64,000 nucleotides of DNA. It comes from JAYRSJ01 sp041920215. Lineage in GTDB: Bacteria > Pseudomonadota > Gammaproteobacteria > Burkholderiales > Burkholderiaceae_C. The stretch is from positions 1-64,000 of the forward strand of contig JAYRSJ010000023.1 of NCBI GenBank assembly GCA_041920215.1, given 5' to 3'. Shown piece after piece: positions 41,511 to 49,153 of this stretch. The stretch's first letter is position 1; the number at the start of each line of letters is the position of its first letter. The notes under the pieces were generated by a model. That model worked only from the letters and a program-made list of their open reading frames with translations. It searched no databases and was not told the origin of the DNA. The translations under genes were made by a program, and so were the position numbers.

Positions 41511-43433
41511 TCAGGAACTCTTGCGCACCCTCAGGTACCACTCGCACAGCAGCCGTACCTGCTTGGCCGTGTAGCCCTTGTCGACCATGCGCTGCACGAA
41601 GTTCTCGTGCTTCTTGGCCTCGTCGGCACTGGCCTTGGCGTTGAAGCTGATGACCGGCAGCAGCTCCTCGGTGTTGGAGAACATCTTCTTCTCGATCACG
41701 GTGCGCAGCTTCTCGTAGCTGGTCCAGGACGGGTTCTTGCCCTGGTTGCTGGCACGGGCGCGCAACACGAAGTTGACGATCTCGTTGCGGAAGTCCTTGG
41801 GGTTGGAGATGCCCGCCGGCTTCTCGATCTTCTCCAGCTCGCCATTGAGCGCCGAACGGTCGAAAACCTCGCCGGTATCGGTATCGCGGTATTCCTGGTC
41901 CTGGATCCAGTAGTCGGCATAGGTGACGTAGCGGTCGAAGATGTTCTGGCCGTACTCGGAATAACTCTCCAGATACGCGGTCTGGATCTCCTTGCCGATG
42001 AACTCGGCATAGCGCGGTGCCAGCATCTCCTTGATGAAGCTGACGTACTTCTGCTCCAGCTCGGCAGGGAACTGCTCGCGCTCGATCTGCTGCTCCAGCA
42101 CATACATCAGATGCACCGGATTGGCCGCCACCTCTGCGCTGTCGAAGTTGAAGACCTTGGACAGGATCTTGTAGGCGAAGCGCGTGCTAACTCCGCTCAT
42201 ACCCTCGTCCACACCGGCGTAGTCGCGGTACTCCTGGTAGCTCTTGGCGCGCGGGTCGGTGTCCTTGAGATTCTCGCCGTCGTAGATCTGCATCTTGGAG
42301 AACAGCGAGCTGTTCTCGGGCTCCTTGAGCCGCGTCAGGATCGCGAACTGGCTCATCATCTTCAGCGTGCCGGGCGCGCACTTGGCCTCGGCCAGCGAGG
42401 AGCCGCGGATCAGCTTCTCGTAGATCTTGACCTCCTCGCTGACGCGCAGGCAGTAGGGCACCTTGACGATGTAGATGCGGTCGAGGAAGGCCTCGTTGTT
42501 CTTGTTGTTGCGGAAGGTCTTCCACTCGCTCTCGTTGCTGTGCGCCAGCACGATGCCGTCGAAGGGAATGGCGCCGAAGCCCTCGGTGCCCTTGAAATTG
42601 CCCTCCTGCGTGGCGGTCAAGAGCGGGTGCAGCACCTTGATCGGCGCCTTGAACATCTCGACGAACTCCAGCAGGCCCTGGTTCGCCAGGCAGAGGCCGC
42701 CGCTATAGCTGTAGGCATCCGGGTCATCCTGCGCATAGGTCTCGAGCTTGCGGATGTCGACCTTGCCGACCAGCGAGGAGATGTCCTGGTTGTTCTCGTC
42801 GCCGGGCTCGGTCTTGGCCACGCCCACCTGGCGCAGCACGCTGGGATAGCGCTTGACCACCTTGAAGCGCCGGATGTCGCCGCCGAACTCCTCCAGGCGC
42901 TTGACCGCCCAGGGGCTCATGATGCGGTTCAGATAGCGCCGCGGGATGCCGTACTCCTTCTCCAGCAGCGGACCATCCTCGTTAGCATCGAAAAGACCCA
43001 GCGGCGACTCGTTGACCGGTGAGTCCTTCAGCGCGTAGAAGGGCACTTGTTCCATCAGCACCTTGAGCCGCTCGGCGATCGAGCTCTTGCCGCCGCCCAC
43101 CGGGCCCAGCAGATAGAGGATCTGCTTCTTCTCCTCCAGGCCCTGGGCGGCATGGCGGAAATAGCTGACCACCTGCTCGATCGCATCCTCCATGCCGTAG
43201 AACTCGGCGAAGGCCGGATAGAGCTTGATGGTTTTGTTCGCGAAGATGCGCGACAGGCGGGGGTCGTTGCGCGTGTCCACCATCTGCGGCTCGCCTATGG
43301 CCTGCAGCATGCGCTCAGCGGCTGTGGCGTAGGCGAGTGGGTTGCGCTTGCACTCGGCGAGGTAGTCCTCAAGGCTGAGTTCCTCGACCTTGCTGCGCTC
43401 GTAGCGGGCGGCGAAGCTGCTGATCACGTCCAT
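41511..43433 (-). CDS. prkA: PrkA serine protein kinase
   Basis: A 640-residue AAA-type kinase. The N-terminal AAA part has the P-loop LGPVGGGKSSIAERLK and the region EYGIPRRYLNRIMSPWAVKRL; the C-terminal PrkA domain follows. The ATG is preceded by AGGAGG. Known homologues phosphorylate proteins (YeaG in enteric bacteria) and act in starvation responses. It is the first gene of the operon with yeaH (27 bp gap) and spoVR. Confidence 0.96.
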   Translation of the reverse strand: MDVISSFAARYERSKVEELSLEDYLAECKRNPLAYATAAERMLQAIGEPQMVDTRNDPRLSRIFANKTIKLYPAFAEFYGMEDAIEQVVSYFRHAAQGLEEKKQILYLLGPVGGGKSSIAERLKVLMEQVPFYALKDSPVNESPLGLFDANEDGPLLEKEYGIPRRYLNRIMSPWAVKRLEEFGGDIRRFKVVKRYPSVLRQVGVAKTEPGDENNQDISSLVGKVDIRKLETYAQDDPDAYSYSGGLCLANQGLLEFVEMFKAPIKVLHPLLTATQEGNFKGTEGFGAIPFDGIVLAHSNESEWKTFRNNKNNEAFLDRIYIVKVPYCLRVSEEVKIYEKLIRGSSLAEAKCAPGTLKMMSQFAILTRLKEPENSSLFSKMQIYDGENLKDTDPRAKSYQEYRDYAGVDEGMSGVSTRFAYKILSKVFNFDSAEVAANPVHLMYVLEQQIEREQFPAELEQKYVSFIKEMLAPRYAEFIGKEIQTAYLESYSEYGQNIFDRYVTYADYWIQDQEYRDTDTGEVFDRSALNGELEKIEKPAGISNPKDFRNEIVNFVLRARASNQGKNPSWTSYEKLRTVIEKKMFSNTEELLPVISFNAKASADEAKKHENFVQRMVDKGYTAKQVRLLCEWYLRVRKSS

Positions 43434-43857
43434 GCTGACCTCCTGTGTCGGACTTGAGACGCCGCCGGGCGTGCTTGCTTCGTCCGGCGTCGTCTGGGAA
43501 GTTCTGATGGCGCCCCTAATACCGGGCTGAGGCGTCATCAGAGCTTTCCGAGGTTCAGCGTGATCCTTCTATGGCCTTTGTGCTGCTAGCTTGGCGCAGG
43601 GGGAGGGCATTGAAACCAGGATAAGCCCTGTCTTAGGCCCTCAACACCCATCAAGCAGGTGGCGTTGACACGATGCTAGTCCTTTCCGTGAAATCTCGCG
43701 CAATTGATCTCAGCAAGACCTGACCCTTTACAAAGCAGCCGAGGCGTCTCGCGTGTTGGCAGGCACTATGCATAGCGCATGCCAGCCCTGTCCTGGCGGG
43801 CGAGAAAAAGCCGCGCATGGGGCGCGGCTTTGGCCAGGACGACTTGCGTGCGGACCT
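43434..43857. other. Intergenic region between parB and prkA
   Basis: A 424-bp gap. The right end holds the parB terminator. The left end, the prkA leader, contains a 7-bp inverted repeat (GACGCCG/CGGCGTC) within 90 bp of the start codon. I found no convincing -35/-10 or -24/-12 promoter and no coding potential. Confidence 0.5.
43805..43831 (-). terminator. Intrinsic terminator of parB
   Basis: Arms AAAGCCGCGC and GCGCGGCTTT form a stem with a short loop; on the minus strand it is followed by TTTTT. It lies 27 bp after the parB stop codon, a textbook Rho-independent terminator. Confidence 0.85.
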
Positions 43858-44772
43858 TTACTGTGGTCCGCGCAGACGGTCTATCAGACCATTGAGCTCA
43901 TCCAGTGAGCCGAACTGTATGGACAGCTCGCCCTGTTGATCGCCGCGCTTGCTGCGCTTTTTGACGCGTATCTCCACGCTGGCCGTCAGCAGGTCGGACA
44001 GCTCTTCCTCGAGGCGCAGCACATCGCGGCTCTTGTCGCCCTTGACGCGCAGCAAGGGCTTCTGCCGGCCCGCACCCTGGCGGCCCACCAGCTTCTCGGC
44101 CTCGCGCACGCTGAGCTTCTTGGCGGCGATCTCGGTGGCGCAGGTGATCTGGTGGGCCCCGTCCAGGGCCAGCAGCGCACGGGCATGGCCCATGTCCAGA
44201 TCCCCGGCCATCAGCATGCCCTGCACCGGCTCGGCGAGCTGCAGCAGGCGCAGCAGATTGCTGGCCGCGCTGCGCGAGCGGCCGACGGCCTGAGCCGCCT
44301 GCTCGTGGGTGAGCCCGAACTCCTCGGTCAGACGCTTCAGACCCTGGGCTTCCTCCAGCGGATTGAGGTCCTCGCGCTGGATGTTCTCGATCAGCGCCAT
44401 CGCGGCGGCGGCCTCGTCCGGCACCGGCTTGACCAGCACCGGCACCTCGCTCAGACCGGCCAGCTTGGCGGCGCGGAAGCGGCGCTCACCGGCGATGATC
44501 TCGTAGCGGGCCTCGCCGTCCTTGGAGGCCTCGGGCTTGATGGGCCGCACCAGGATGGGCTGCATGATGCCCTGACCCTTGATGCTCTCGGCGAGCTCGT
44601 ACAGCGAGCCCTCGTCCATATGGGTGCGCGGCTGGTACTTGCCGGCCTGCAGCAGCGTCAGCCGCAGCACACTGGGCTCACCCTCGCGCTCGGCGGCGGT
44701 GGATTCGCTGACTTTGGGGCCCAGCAGGGCTTCCAGGCCCATGCCGAGGCCCTTGGGTTTTTTCGTGACCAT
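43858..44772 (-). CDS. parB: Chromosome partitioning protein ParB (Spo0J)
   Basis: A 304-residue CTP-dependent clamp that loads at parS. The N-terminal part has the box II motif IIAGERRFRAAKLAGL and VPVLVKPVPDEAAAAMALIENIQREDLNPLEEA. The HTH (LTHEQAAQAVGRSRSAASNLLRLLQL) binds parS and the C-terminus dimerises. The ATG at the conserved KKPKGLGMGLEALLG start was chosen over an upstream in-frame codon. parA is 2.9 kb away, with four unrelated genes between, whereas parAB is normally one operon. It ends at a clear terminator. Confidence 0.96.
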   Translation of the reverse strand: MVTKKPKGLGMGLEALLGPKVSESTAAEREGEPSVLRLTLLQAGKYQPRTHMDEGSLYELAESIKGQGIMQPILVRPIKPEASKDGEARYEIIAGERRFRAAKLAGLSEVPVLVKPVPDEAAAAMALIENIQREDLNPLEEAQGLKRLTEEFGLTHEQAAQAVGRSRSAASNLLRLLQLAEPVQGMLMAGDLDMGHARALLALDGAHQITCATEIAAKKLSVREAEKLVGRQGAGRQKPLLRVKGDKSRDVLRLEEELSDLLTASVEIRVKKRSKRGDQQGELSIQFGSLDELNGLIDRLRGPQ

Positions 44773-44788
44773 AGTGGGCGATTGTCCC

Positions 44789-45370
44789 TTACCCGCCGGA
44801 CCGCTCGCCCGCGCACCTGCCCGAGGCCTCGTCAAGCAGCTGCTGCAGCAGGGCCTGGCCCGCGGGCCAGTTGCCCAGGCCGGACTCGCTGTTCAGGTGG
44901 CCGCATGGGCCGGCCATGACCAGGCGAGCGCCCCAGTCGGCGCTCATCTGCGCGGCGCGCTCGGGCGTGCAGAAGGGGTCGTCGCTGCTGAGCACCGCGA
45001 TGGCCGGGAAGGGCAGGCGGGGCCGCCGGATCGGCCGCCAGTTGTGCAGCTGGGGTGGCATGTCATCGCGCTCGGTATCGGGCGGCGCCACCAGCAGCGC
45101 GCCAGCCACGCGGTCCAGCTGCCGGCTGTGGGCCGCCCAGCTGGCGACCAGCTGGCAGCCCAGCGAATGCGCGACCAGCACCGCCGGCCGGGGGTCGGCC
45201 AGCAGCACCTCGTCGAGCCGGGCCATCCAGTCGCCGCGGCGCGGCCATTCCCATTCCGACTGCTGGACGCGCTCATGCCCCAGCTCGCGCTCCCAGCGGC
45301 TTTGCCAATGCGCCGCGTCCGAGTCGAGCCAGCCGGGCAGCAGCAGGATACGGGTTTTCATCAGCTTCAT
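44789..45370 (-). CDS. RBBP9/YdeN family alpha/beta hydrolase
   Basis: A 193-residue serine hydrolase with ILLLPGWLDSDAAHWQSRW at the N-terminus, the nucleophile elbow VLVAHSLGCQL and a late GPCGHLNSESGLG carrying the catalytic His. A second ATG three codons in is equally possible. It ends 16 bp ahead of parB on the same strand, so both may be co-transcribed. It is divergent from argC. The substrate is unknown. Confidence 0.88.
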   Translation of the reverse strand: MKLMKTRILLLPGWLDSDAAHWQSRWERELGHERVQQSEWEWPRRGDWMARLDEVLLADPRPAVLVAHSLGCQLVASWAAHSRQLDRVAGALLVAPPDTERDDMPPQLHNWRPIRRPRLPFPAIAVLSSDDPFCTPERAAQMSADWGARLVMAGPCGHLNSESGLGNWPAGQALLQQLLDEASGRCAGERSGG

Positions 45371-45421
45371 CGCGTATGCTTCGCTTCCTTTGTTGGGCTG
45401 GATTGTGCGGGAGCAGTGGTC

Positions 45422-46363
45422 ATGACGTTCAAGGTGTTTGTCGACGGGCAGGAGGGAACGACCGGCCTGCGCATCCATGAGTATCTGGCGCAGCGCGCCG
45501 ATATCGAGGTGCTGCGCATAGACGCCGACAAACGCAAGGACGCCGCCGAGCGCGCCCGCCTGCTCAATGCGGCCGATGTGGCTTTCCTGTGCCTGCCCGA
45601 TGCCGCCTCGCGCGAAGCGGCGGCGATGATCAGCAATGCCCGGACCTGCCTGATCGACGCCAGCACCGCGCATCGCACGGTGCCCGGCTGGACCTTCGGC
45701 CTGCCCGAGCTGTGCCGCGGCCAGCGCGAGGCGATACGCCAAGCCAAGCGCATCGCCAACCCCGGCTGCCATGCCAGCGCCTTCATCCTCGCCCTGCGGC
45801 CTCTGGTGGATGCCGGCCTGCTGGGCGAGCAGGCCCTGGTCTCGGCCACCTCGATCACCGGCTACTCGGGCGGTGGCAAGAGCATGATTGCCGAGTATGA
45901 GGCGGGCGGCAACAGCAAGCTCAAGTCGCCGCGCCCCTACGCGCTGGGCCTGGCCCACAAGCATCTGCCCGAGATGATGGCTCACACCGGCCTGAAGACG
46001 GCGCCGGTCTTCATGCCCATCGTGGCGGATTTCTACAAGGGCCTGGCGGTGACCGTGCCTCTGCACCTGAGCCAGTTGCGTGCCGGCACAAGCCCGGAGC
46101 AGGTGCAGCAGGCCCTGGCCGCGCACTACGAGGGCGAGCGCTTCATACGTGTGATGCCGCTGCGCGACGCCGACACCCTGGCCGGCGGCTTCTTCGATGT
46201 GCAGGCCTGCAACGACACGAACCGGGTGGATCTGTTCGTGTTCGGCAGTGAGACCCAGATCCTGCTGATGGCCCGCCTGGACAACCTCGGCAAGGGTGCC
46301 AGCGGTGCCGCGGTGCAGAGCATGAATGTGCATCTGGGGCTGGACGAGGCGCTCGGCCTCTGA
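45422..46363 (+). CDS. argC: N-acetyl-gamma-glutamyl-phosphate reductase, short type
   Basis: A 313-residue enzyme of arginine synthesis, reducing N-acetylglutamyl phosphate to the semialdehyde with NADPH. Features are VFVDGQEGTTGLRIHEYL (nucleotide-binding start), the active-site Cys in IANPGCHAS, and ATSITGYSGGGKSMI. The short length marks the second ArgC class. It overlaps the downstream acetyltransferase gene (TGATG). It is inserted, on the opposite strand, between parB and parA. Confidence 0.95.
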   Translation: MTFKVFVDGQEGTTGLRIHEYLAQRADIEVLRIDADKRKDAAERARLLNAADVAFLCLPDAASREAAAMISNARTCLIDASTAHRTVPGWTFGLPELCRGQREAIRQAKRIANPGCHASAFILALRPLVDAGLLGEQALVSATSITGYSGGGKSMIAEYEAGGNSKLKSPRPYALGLAHKHLPEMMAHTGLKTAPVFMPIVADFYKGLAVTVPLHLSQLRAGTSPEQVQQALAAHYEGERFIRVMPLRDADTLAGGFFDVQACNDTNRVDLFVFGSETQILLMARLDNLGKGASGAAVQSMNVHLGLDEALGL

Positions 46364-46812
46364 TGCCGCCCGCCGCGCCTGCGCCAGGCTGGCGCCGCGA
46401 CAGCGATGTGCCGGCCGCGGACCTGGAGGCGATGCGCCAGGGCGTTAGGCTGCAGGCCCTGCAGCAGACGCAGGGCAGCGATGCCCGTGCTGTCGCGGTG
46501 GCCGTCTACGGCGGTGCGCACCGCGACCAGCTGCTGGGCGGGGCCTGGGGCCGCACCGAGTTCCAGCGCCTTTATATCGAGGGGCTGTGGCTGGGCGAGG
46601 GCGCAGACGAGGGCCTGGCGGGCGATTGCCTGCGCCAGATCGAGGCTCTGGCGCTGCAGCGCGGCTGTGTCGACGCCCTGGTTGAGACCCTGTCCGACGA
46701 GCAGGCCGAGCGCTACGAGCGCTTGGGCTATGTCTGCGTCGCCCATCTGCACGATTTCCTGCCCGGTTTCATCCGCCACACCCTGCTGAAGGTCTGGGCG
46801 CCGCGGGCTTGA
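46363..46812 (+). CDS. GNAT-like acetyltransferase
   Basis: A 149-residue protein with a reduced GNAT core: EFQRLYIEGLWLGEGADEGLAGDCLRQIE (acetyl-CoA loop region) and DEQAERYERLGY in place of the usual final strand motif. It is translationally coupled to argC. A link to amino-acid metabolism is possible but not shown. It is convergent with the next acetyltransferase gene. Confidence 0.75.
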   Translation: MPPAAPAPGWRRDSDVPAADLEAMRQGVRLQALQQTQGSDARAVAVAVYGGAHRDQLLGGAWGRTEFQRLYIEGLWLGEGADEGLAGDCLRQIEALALQRGCVDALVETLSDEQAERYERLGYVCVAHLHDFLPGFIRHTLLKVWAPRA

Positions 46813-46857
46813 TCGACGCCCGGCACGGGCCTGGTCCGTGGCCTTCATCGGCCTGCG

Positions 46858-47637
46858 CTAGGCTGCCGCGGCAGGGTCTTGGCTGCGGTAGTGATAGCGG
46901 TAGGCGAAGCAAAAGCCGAGGCGGGCATAGAGGCGCTGCGCGGTGGCGTTATCGCTGCCCACCTGCAGATAGGCCTGACGGGCGCCCTGGGCGCGGGCCT
47001 CATGCAGCAGCGCGCTGCAGAGCTGCTGCGCATGGCCCTGGCCGCGGTGCGCCGGCGGCGTGAAGATGTCGTACAGGCCGACGATATCGTGCTCGCGGGC
47101 GAACTGACCGCAGGCCAGCAGCCGCCCTGCCGCATCGCGCAGCGCAAAGCCCTGGTAGGGCACCGGCGCGGCCGCCATGCGCTCGGCGTGGGCCGCGATC
47201 TCGACTGCGCTGGAGCCGCGCAATGCACCGACCAGCTGCGCATAGGCATCGGCGGCAAGGGGCTGCAGCGGCAGCTCACCGGGCGGAGGCAGGCGCTCCA
47301 GATCGGCGCGCACCAGCACATCGGCGGCATCGAAGGCGAACCAGCCCAGCGCGGCCAGGCGCTCGTCCAGATCGGCCGGCTGGCTGTAGGGGGTGATGCG
47401 CACGATCAGGGGCAGGCCGGCGGCATCGAAGCCGGCCTGACAGCGGCTCAGCAGCGCCTCCAGCGGCAGCTGGCCTGCGGCCAGCGCATTGACGCAGCGC
47501 GAGCGCTTGGCCTTGCCCGGTGAGAGCCGTATCAGCCAGCCGTCGATCGAGGCCTCTTGCGGCGGCGCACTGGCATTGAGACCGGCCGCCTCGGCGCGGC
47601 GCGCCAGTGCCTCGACGGCAGCGGCGGTGCCCCTCAT
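46858..47637 (-). CDS. GNAT family N-acetyltransferase
   Basis: A 259-residue protein with two GNAT-like halves. The N-terminal half is degenerate (INGW-type WLIRLSPGKAKRSRCVNAL). The C-terminal half is complete: DIVGLYDIFTPPAHRGQGHAQQLCSALLHEA holds the acetyl-CoA loop and DNATAQRLYARLGFCFAYRYHYR closes the fold. Its ATG overlaps the parA stop codon, so it is translated with parA in place of the usual parB. The substrate is unknown. Confidence 0.88.
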   Translation of the reverse strand: MRGTAAAVEALARRAEAAGLNASAPPQEASIDGWLIRLSPGKAKRSRCVNALAAGQLPLEALLSRCQAGFDAAGLPLIVRITPYSQPADLDERLAALGWFAFDAADVLVRADLERLPPPGELPLQPLAADAYAQLVGALRGSSAVEIAAHAERMAAAPVPYQGFALRDAAGRLLACGQFAREHDIVGLYDIFTPPAHRGQGHAQQLCSALLHEARAQGARQAYLQVGSDNATAQRLYARLGFCFAYRYHYRSQDPAAAA

Positions 47638-48407
47638 CACATCGTCGCGACCCGCCGCACCATTTCGCGGGCGAAGTCGACAAAGGCCTGGGCACCCTTG
47701 GAGCTGGGGTCGAAGACCACGCCGGGCAGGCCATAGCTGGGGGCCTCGGCCAGGCGCACATTGCGCGGAATCACGGTGTCGAAGACCTTGTCGCCGAAGT
47801 GATTCTTCAGCTGATCGCTGACCTGGTTCTGCAGCGTGATGCGCGGGTCGAACATGACCCGCAGCAGGCCGATGATCTGCAGATCGGGGTTCAGGTTGGC
47901 ATGCACCTGCTTGATGGTGTTGACCAGGTCCGACAGGCCCTCCAGGGCGAAATACTCGCACTGCATGGGCACGACCACGCCGTGGGCCGAGCACAGACCG
48001 TTGAGGGTCAGCATGGACAGCGAGGGCGGGCAGTCGATCAGCACGAAGTCATAGTCCTGCGCCGCGGCGGCAATGGCGCCCTTGAGGCGGCGCTCGCGCC
48101 GCTCCAGCTCCACCAGTTCCACTTCGGCGCCGGCCAGCTCGCGGTTGGCGCCCAGCACGTCGTAGCCGACCTTGTCATTGCGCTGCTTGGCCTCGGCGAT
48201 GCTGGCCGATTCCAGCAGCACGTCGTAGACGCTCAAGGCCAGCTGGCGCTTGTCTATGCCAGAGCCCATGGTGGCATTGCCCTGCGGATCCAGGTCCACC
48301 ACCAGCACCCGCTGCCCCACCTGGGCCAGGCCGGCGGCGAGATTGACCGTCGTGGTGGTCTTGCCGACCCCGCCCTTTTGATTGGCAACGCAGAAGATTT
48401 TGGCCAT
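47637..48407 (-). CDS. parA: Chromosome partitioning ATPase ParA (Soj)
   Basis: A 256-residue MinD/ParA ATPase with the deviant Walker A motif VANQKGGVGKTTTTVNLA, the VDLDPQGNATMGSG loop and Walker B-like DFVLIDCPPSLSML. There is no N-terminal HTH, so it is the small chromosomal type. It acts with ParB-parS to segregate origins and interacts with DnaA in other bacteria. It lies 80 bp downstream of rsmG, and its stop codon overlaps the following acetyltransferase gene. Confidence 0.97.
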   Translation of the reverse strand: MAKIFCVANQKGGVGKTTTTVNLAAGLAQVGQRVLVVDLDPQGNATMGSGIDKRQLALSVYDVLLESASIAEAKQRNDKVGYDVLGANRELAGAEVELVELERRERRLKGAIAAAAQDYDFVLIDCPPSLSMLTLNGLCSAHGVVVPMQCEYFALEGLSDLVNTIKQVHANLNPDLQIIGLLRVMFDPRITLQNQVSDQLKNHFGDKVFDTVIPRNVRLAEAPSYGLPGVVFDPSSKGAQAFVDFAREMVRRVATM

Positions 48408-48487
48408 GGTCTGTTGTTCTGTGCAGGCAGCGATGGTAGCTGGGAAGCGCCGGCCCGGCGCCAGGTTCGGGCGCGCTCAGGGCGGGA

Positions 48488-49153
48488 TCAGGCCCTGGGC
48501 TTGATCCAGATGAGACAGCGCTGGGCGTCGAGCCCGGGAACCTGCAGCTGTTCCACGTGAAACACATCGAGGTCCGGGGGCAGGGCTGCCAGCTCGTCGG
48601 CGGGATGCTGGCCCTTCATCGCCAGCCAGATTGCACCCGATTCGGCTCCGGGCTTCAGATGCTGGCGGGTCAGGGACGTGAAGTCCAGCAGCGAGGCAAA
48701 GGCGCGTGAGGTGATCAGATCGAAGGGTGCGGTCTTCAGTGCCTCGACCCGCGCATGCTCGCCATGCAGATTCGGCAGCCCCAGTTCGGCCGCCACCTGC
48801 TTGATGAAGCTGGCCTTCTTGGCCACCGCATCCACGCAAGTCACATCGATCTGCGGCGCGCAGATGGCCACGACCACGCCCGGCAGTCCGCCGCCGCTGC
48901 CCACATCCATCAGCCGCAGGCTGCGGCCGCTGGCATGGCGCAGCAGGGCGGGCAAGAGGCTCAGGCTGTCCACCAGATGCTGGGTCAGCATGGCCTGCGG
49001 CTCGCGCACCGCGGTGAGGTTGTAGACCTTGTTCCATTTCTGGATCAGGCCCAGATAGGCCAGCAGCTGGTCGATCTGCGCGTCGCTCAGGGGCAGCTTC
49101 AGCTGCTGCGCGGCCGTGACCAGGGCGGGGCGCAGGGGGTGGGTGTCGCTCAT
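48488..49153 (-). CDS. rsmG: 16S rRNA (guanine527-N7)-methyltransferase
   Basis: A 221-residue SAM-dependent methyltransferase, formerly GidB. Motifs are KWNKVYNLTAVREPQAMLTQHLVDSLSLLP and the SAM-binding LMDVGSGGGLPGVVVA, followed by ITSRAFASLLDF. It overlaps mnmG by 4 bp, the classical gidAB arrangement near bacterial origins. A parS site lies inside its 3' end. Confidence 0.96.
   Translation of the reverse strand: MSDTHPLRPALVTAAQQLKLPLSDAQIDQLLAYLGLIQKWNKVYNLTAVREPQAMLTQHLVDSLSLLPALLRHASGRSLRLMDVGSGGGLPGVVVAICAPQIDVTCVDAVAKKASFIKQVAAELGLPNLHGEHARVEALKTAPFDLITSRAFASLLDFTSLTRQHLKPGAESGAIWLAMKGQHPADELAALPPDLDVFHVEQLQVPGLDAQRCLIWIKPRA
48549..48564. promoter_or_regulatory. parS site within rsmG
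   Basis: TGTTCCACGTGAAACA, one mismatch from the consensus TGTTTCACGTGAAACA. It is in the coding region near the 3' end of rsmG and is the parS copy closest to parA. Confidence 0.85.

Noticed and set aside
40875..43022. A 715-codon plus-strand frame opposite prkA and yeaH
   Set aside because: Antisense shadow; prkA and yeaH are certain from motifs and operon order.
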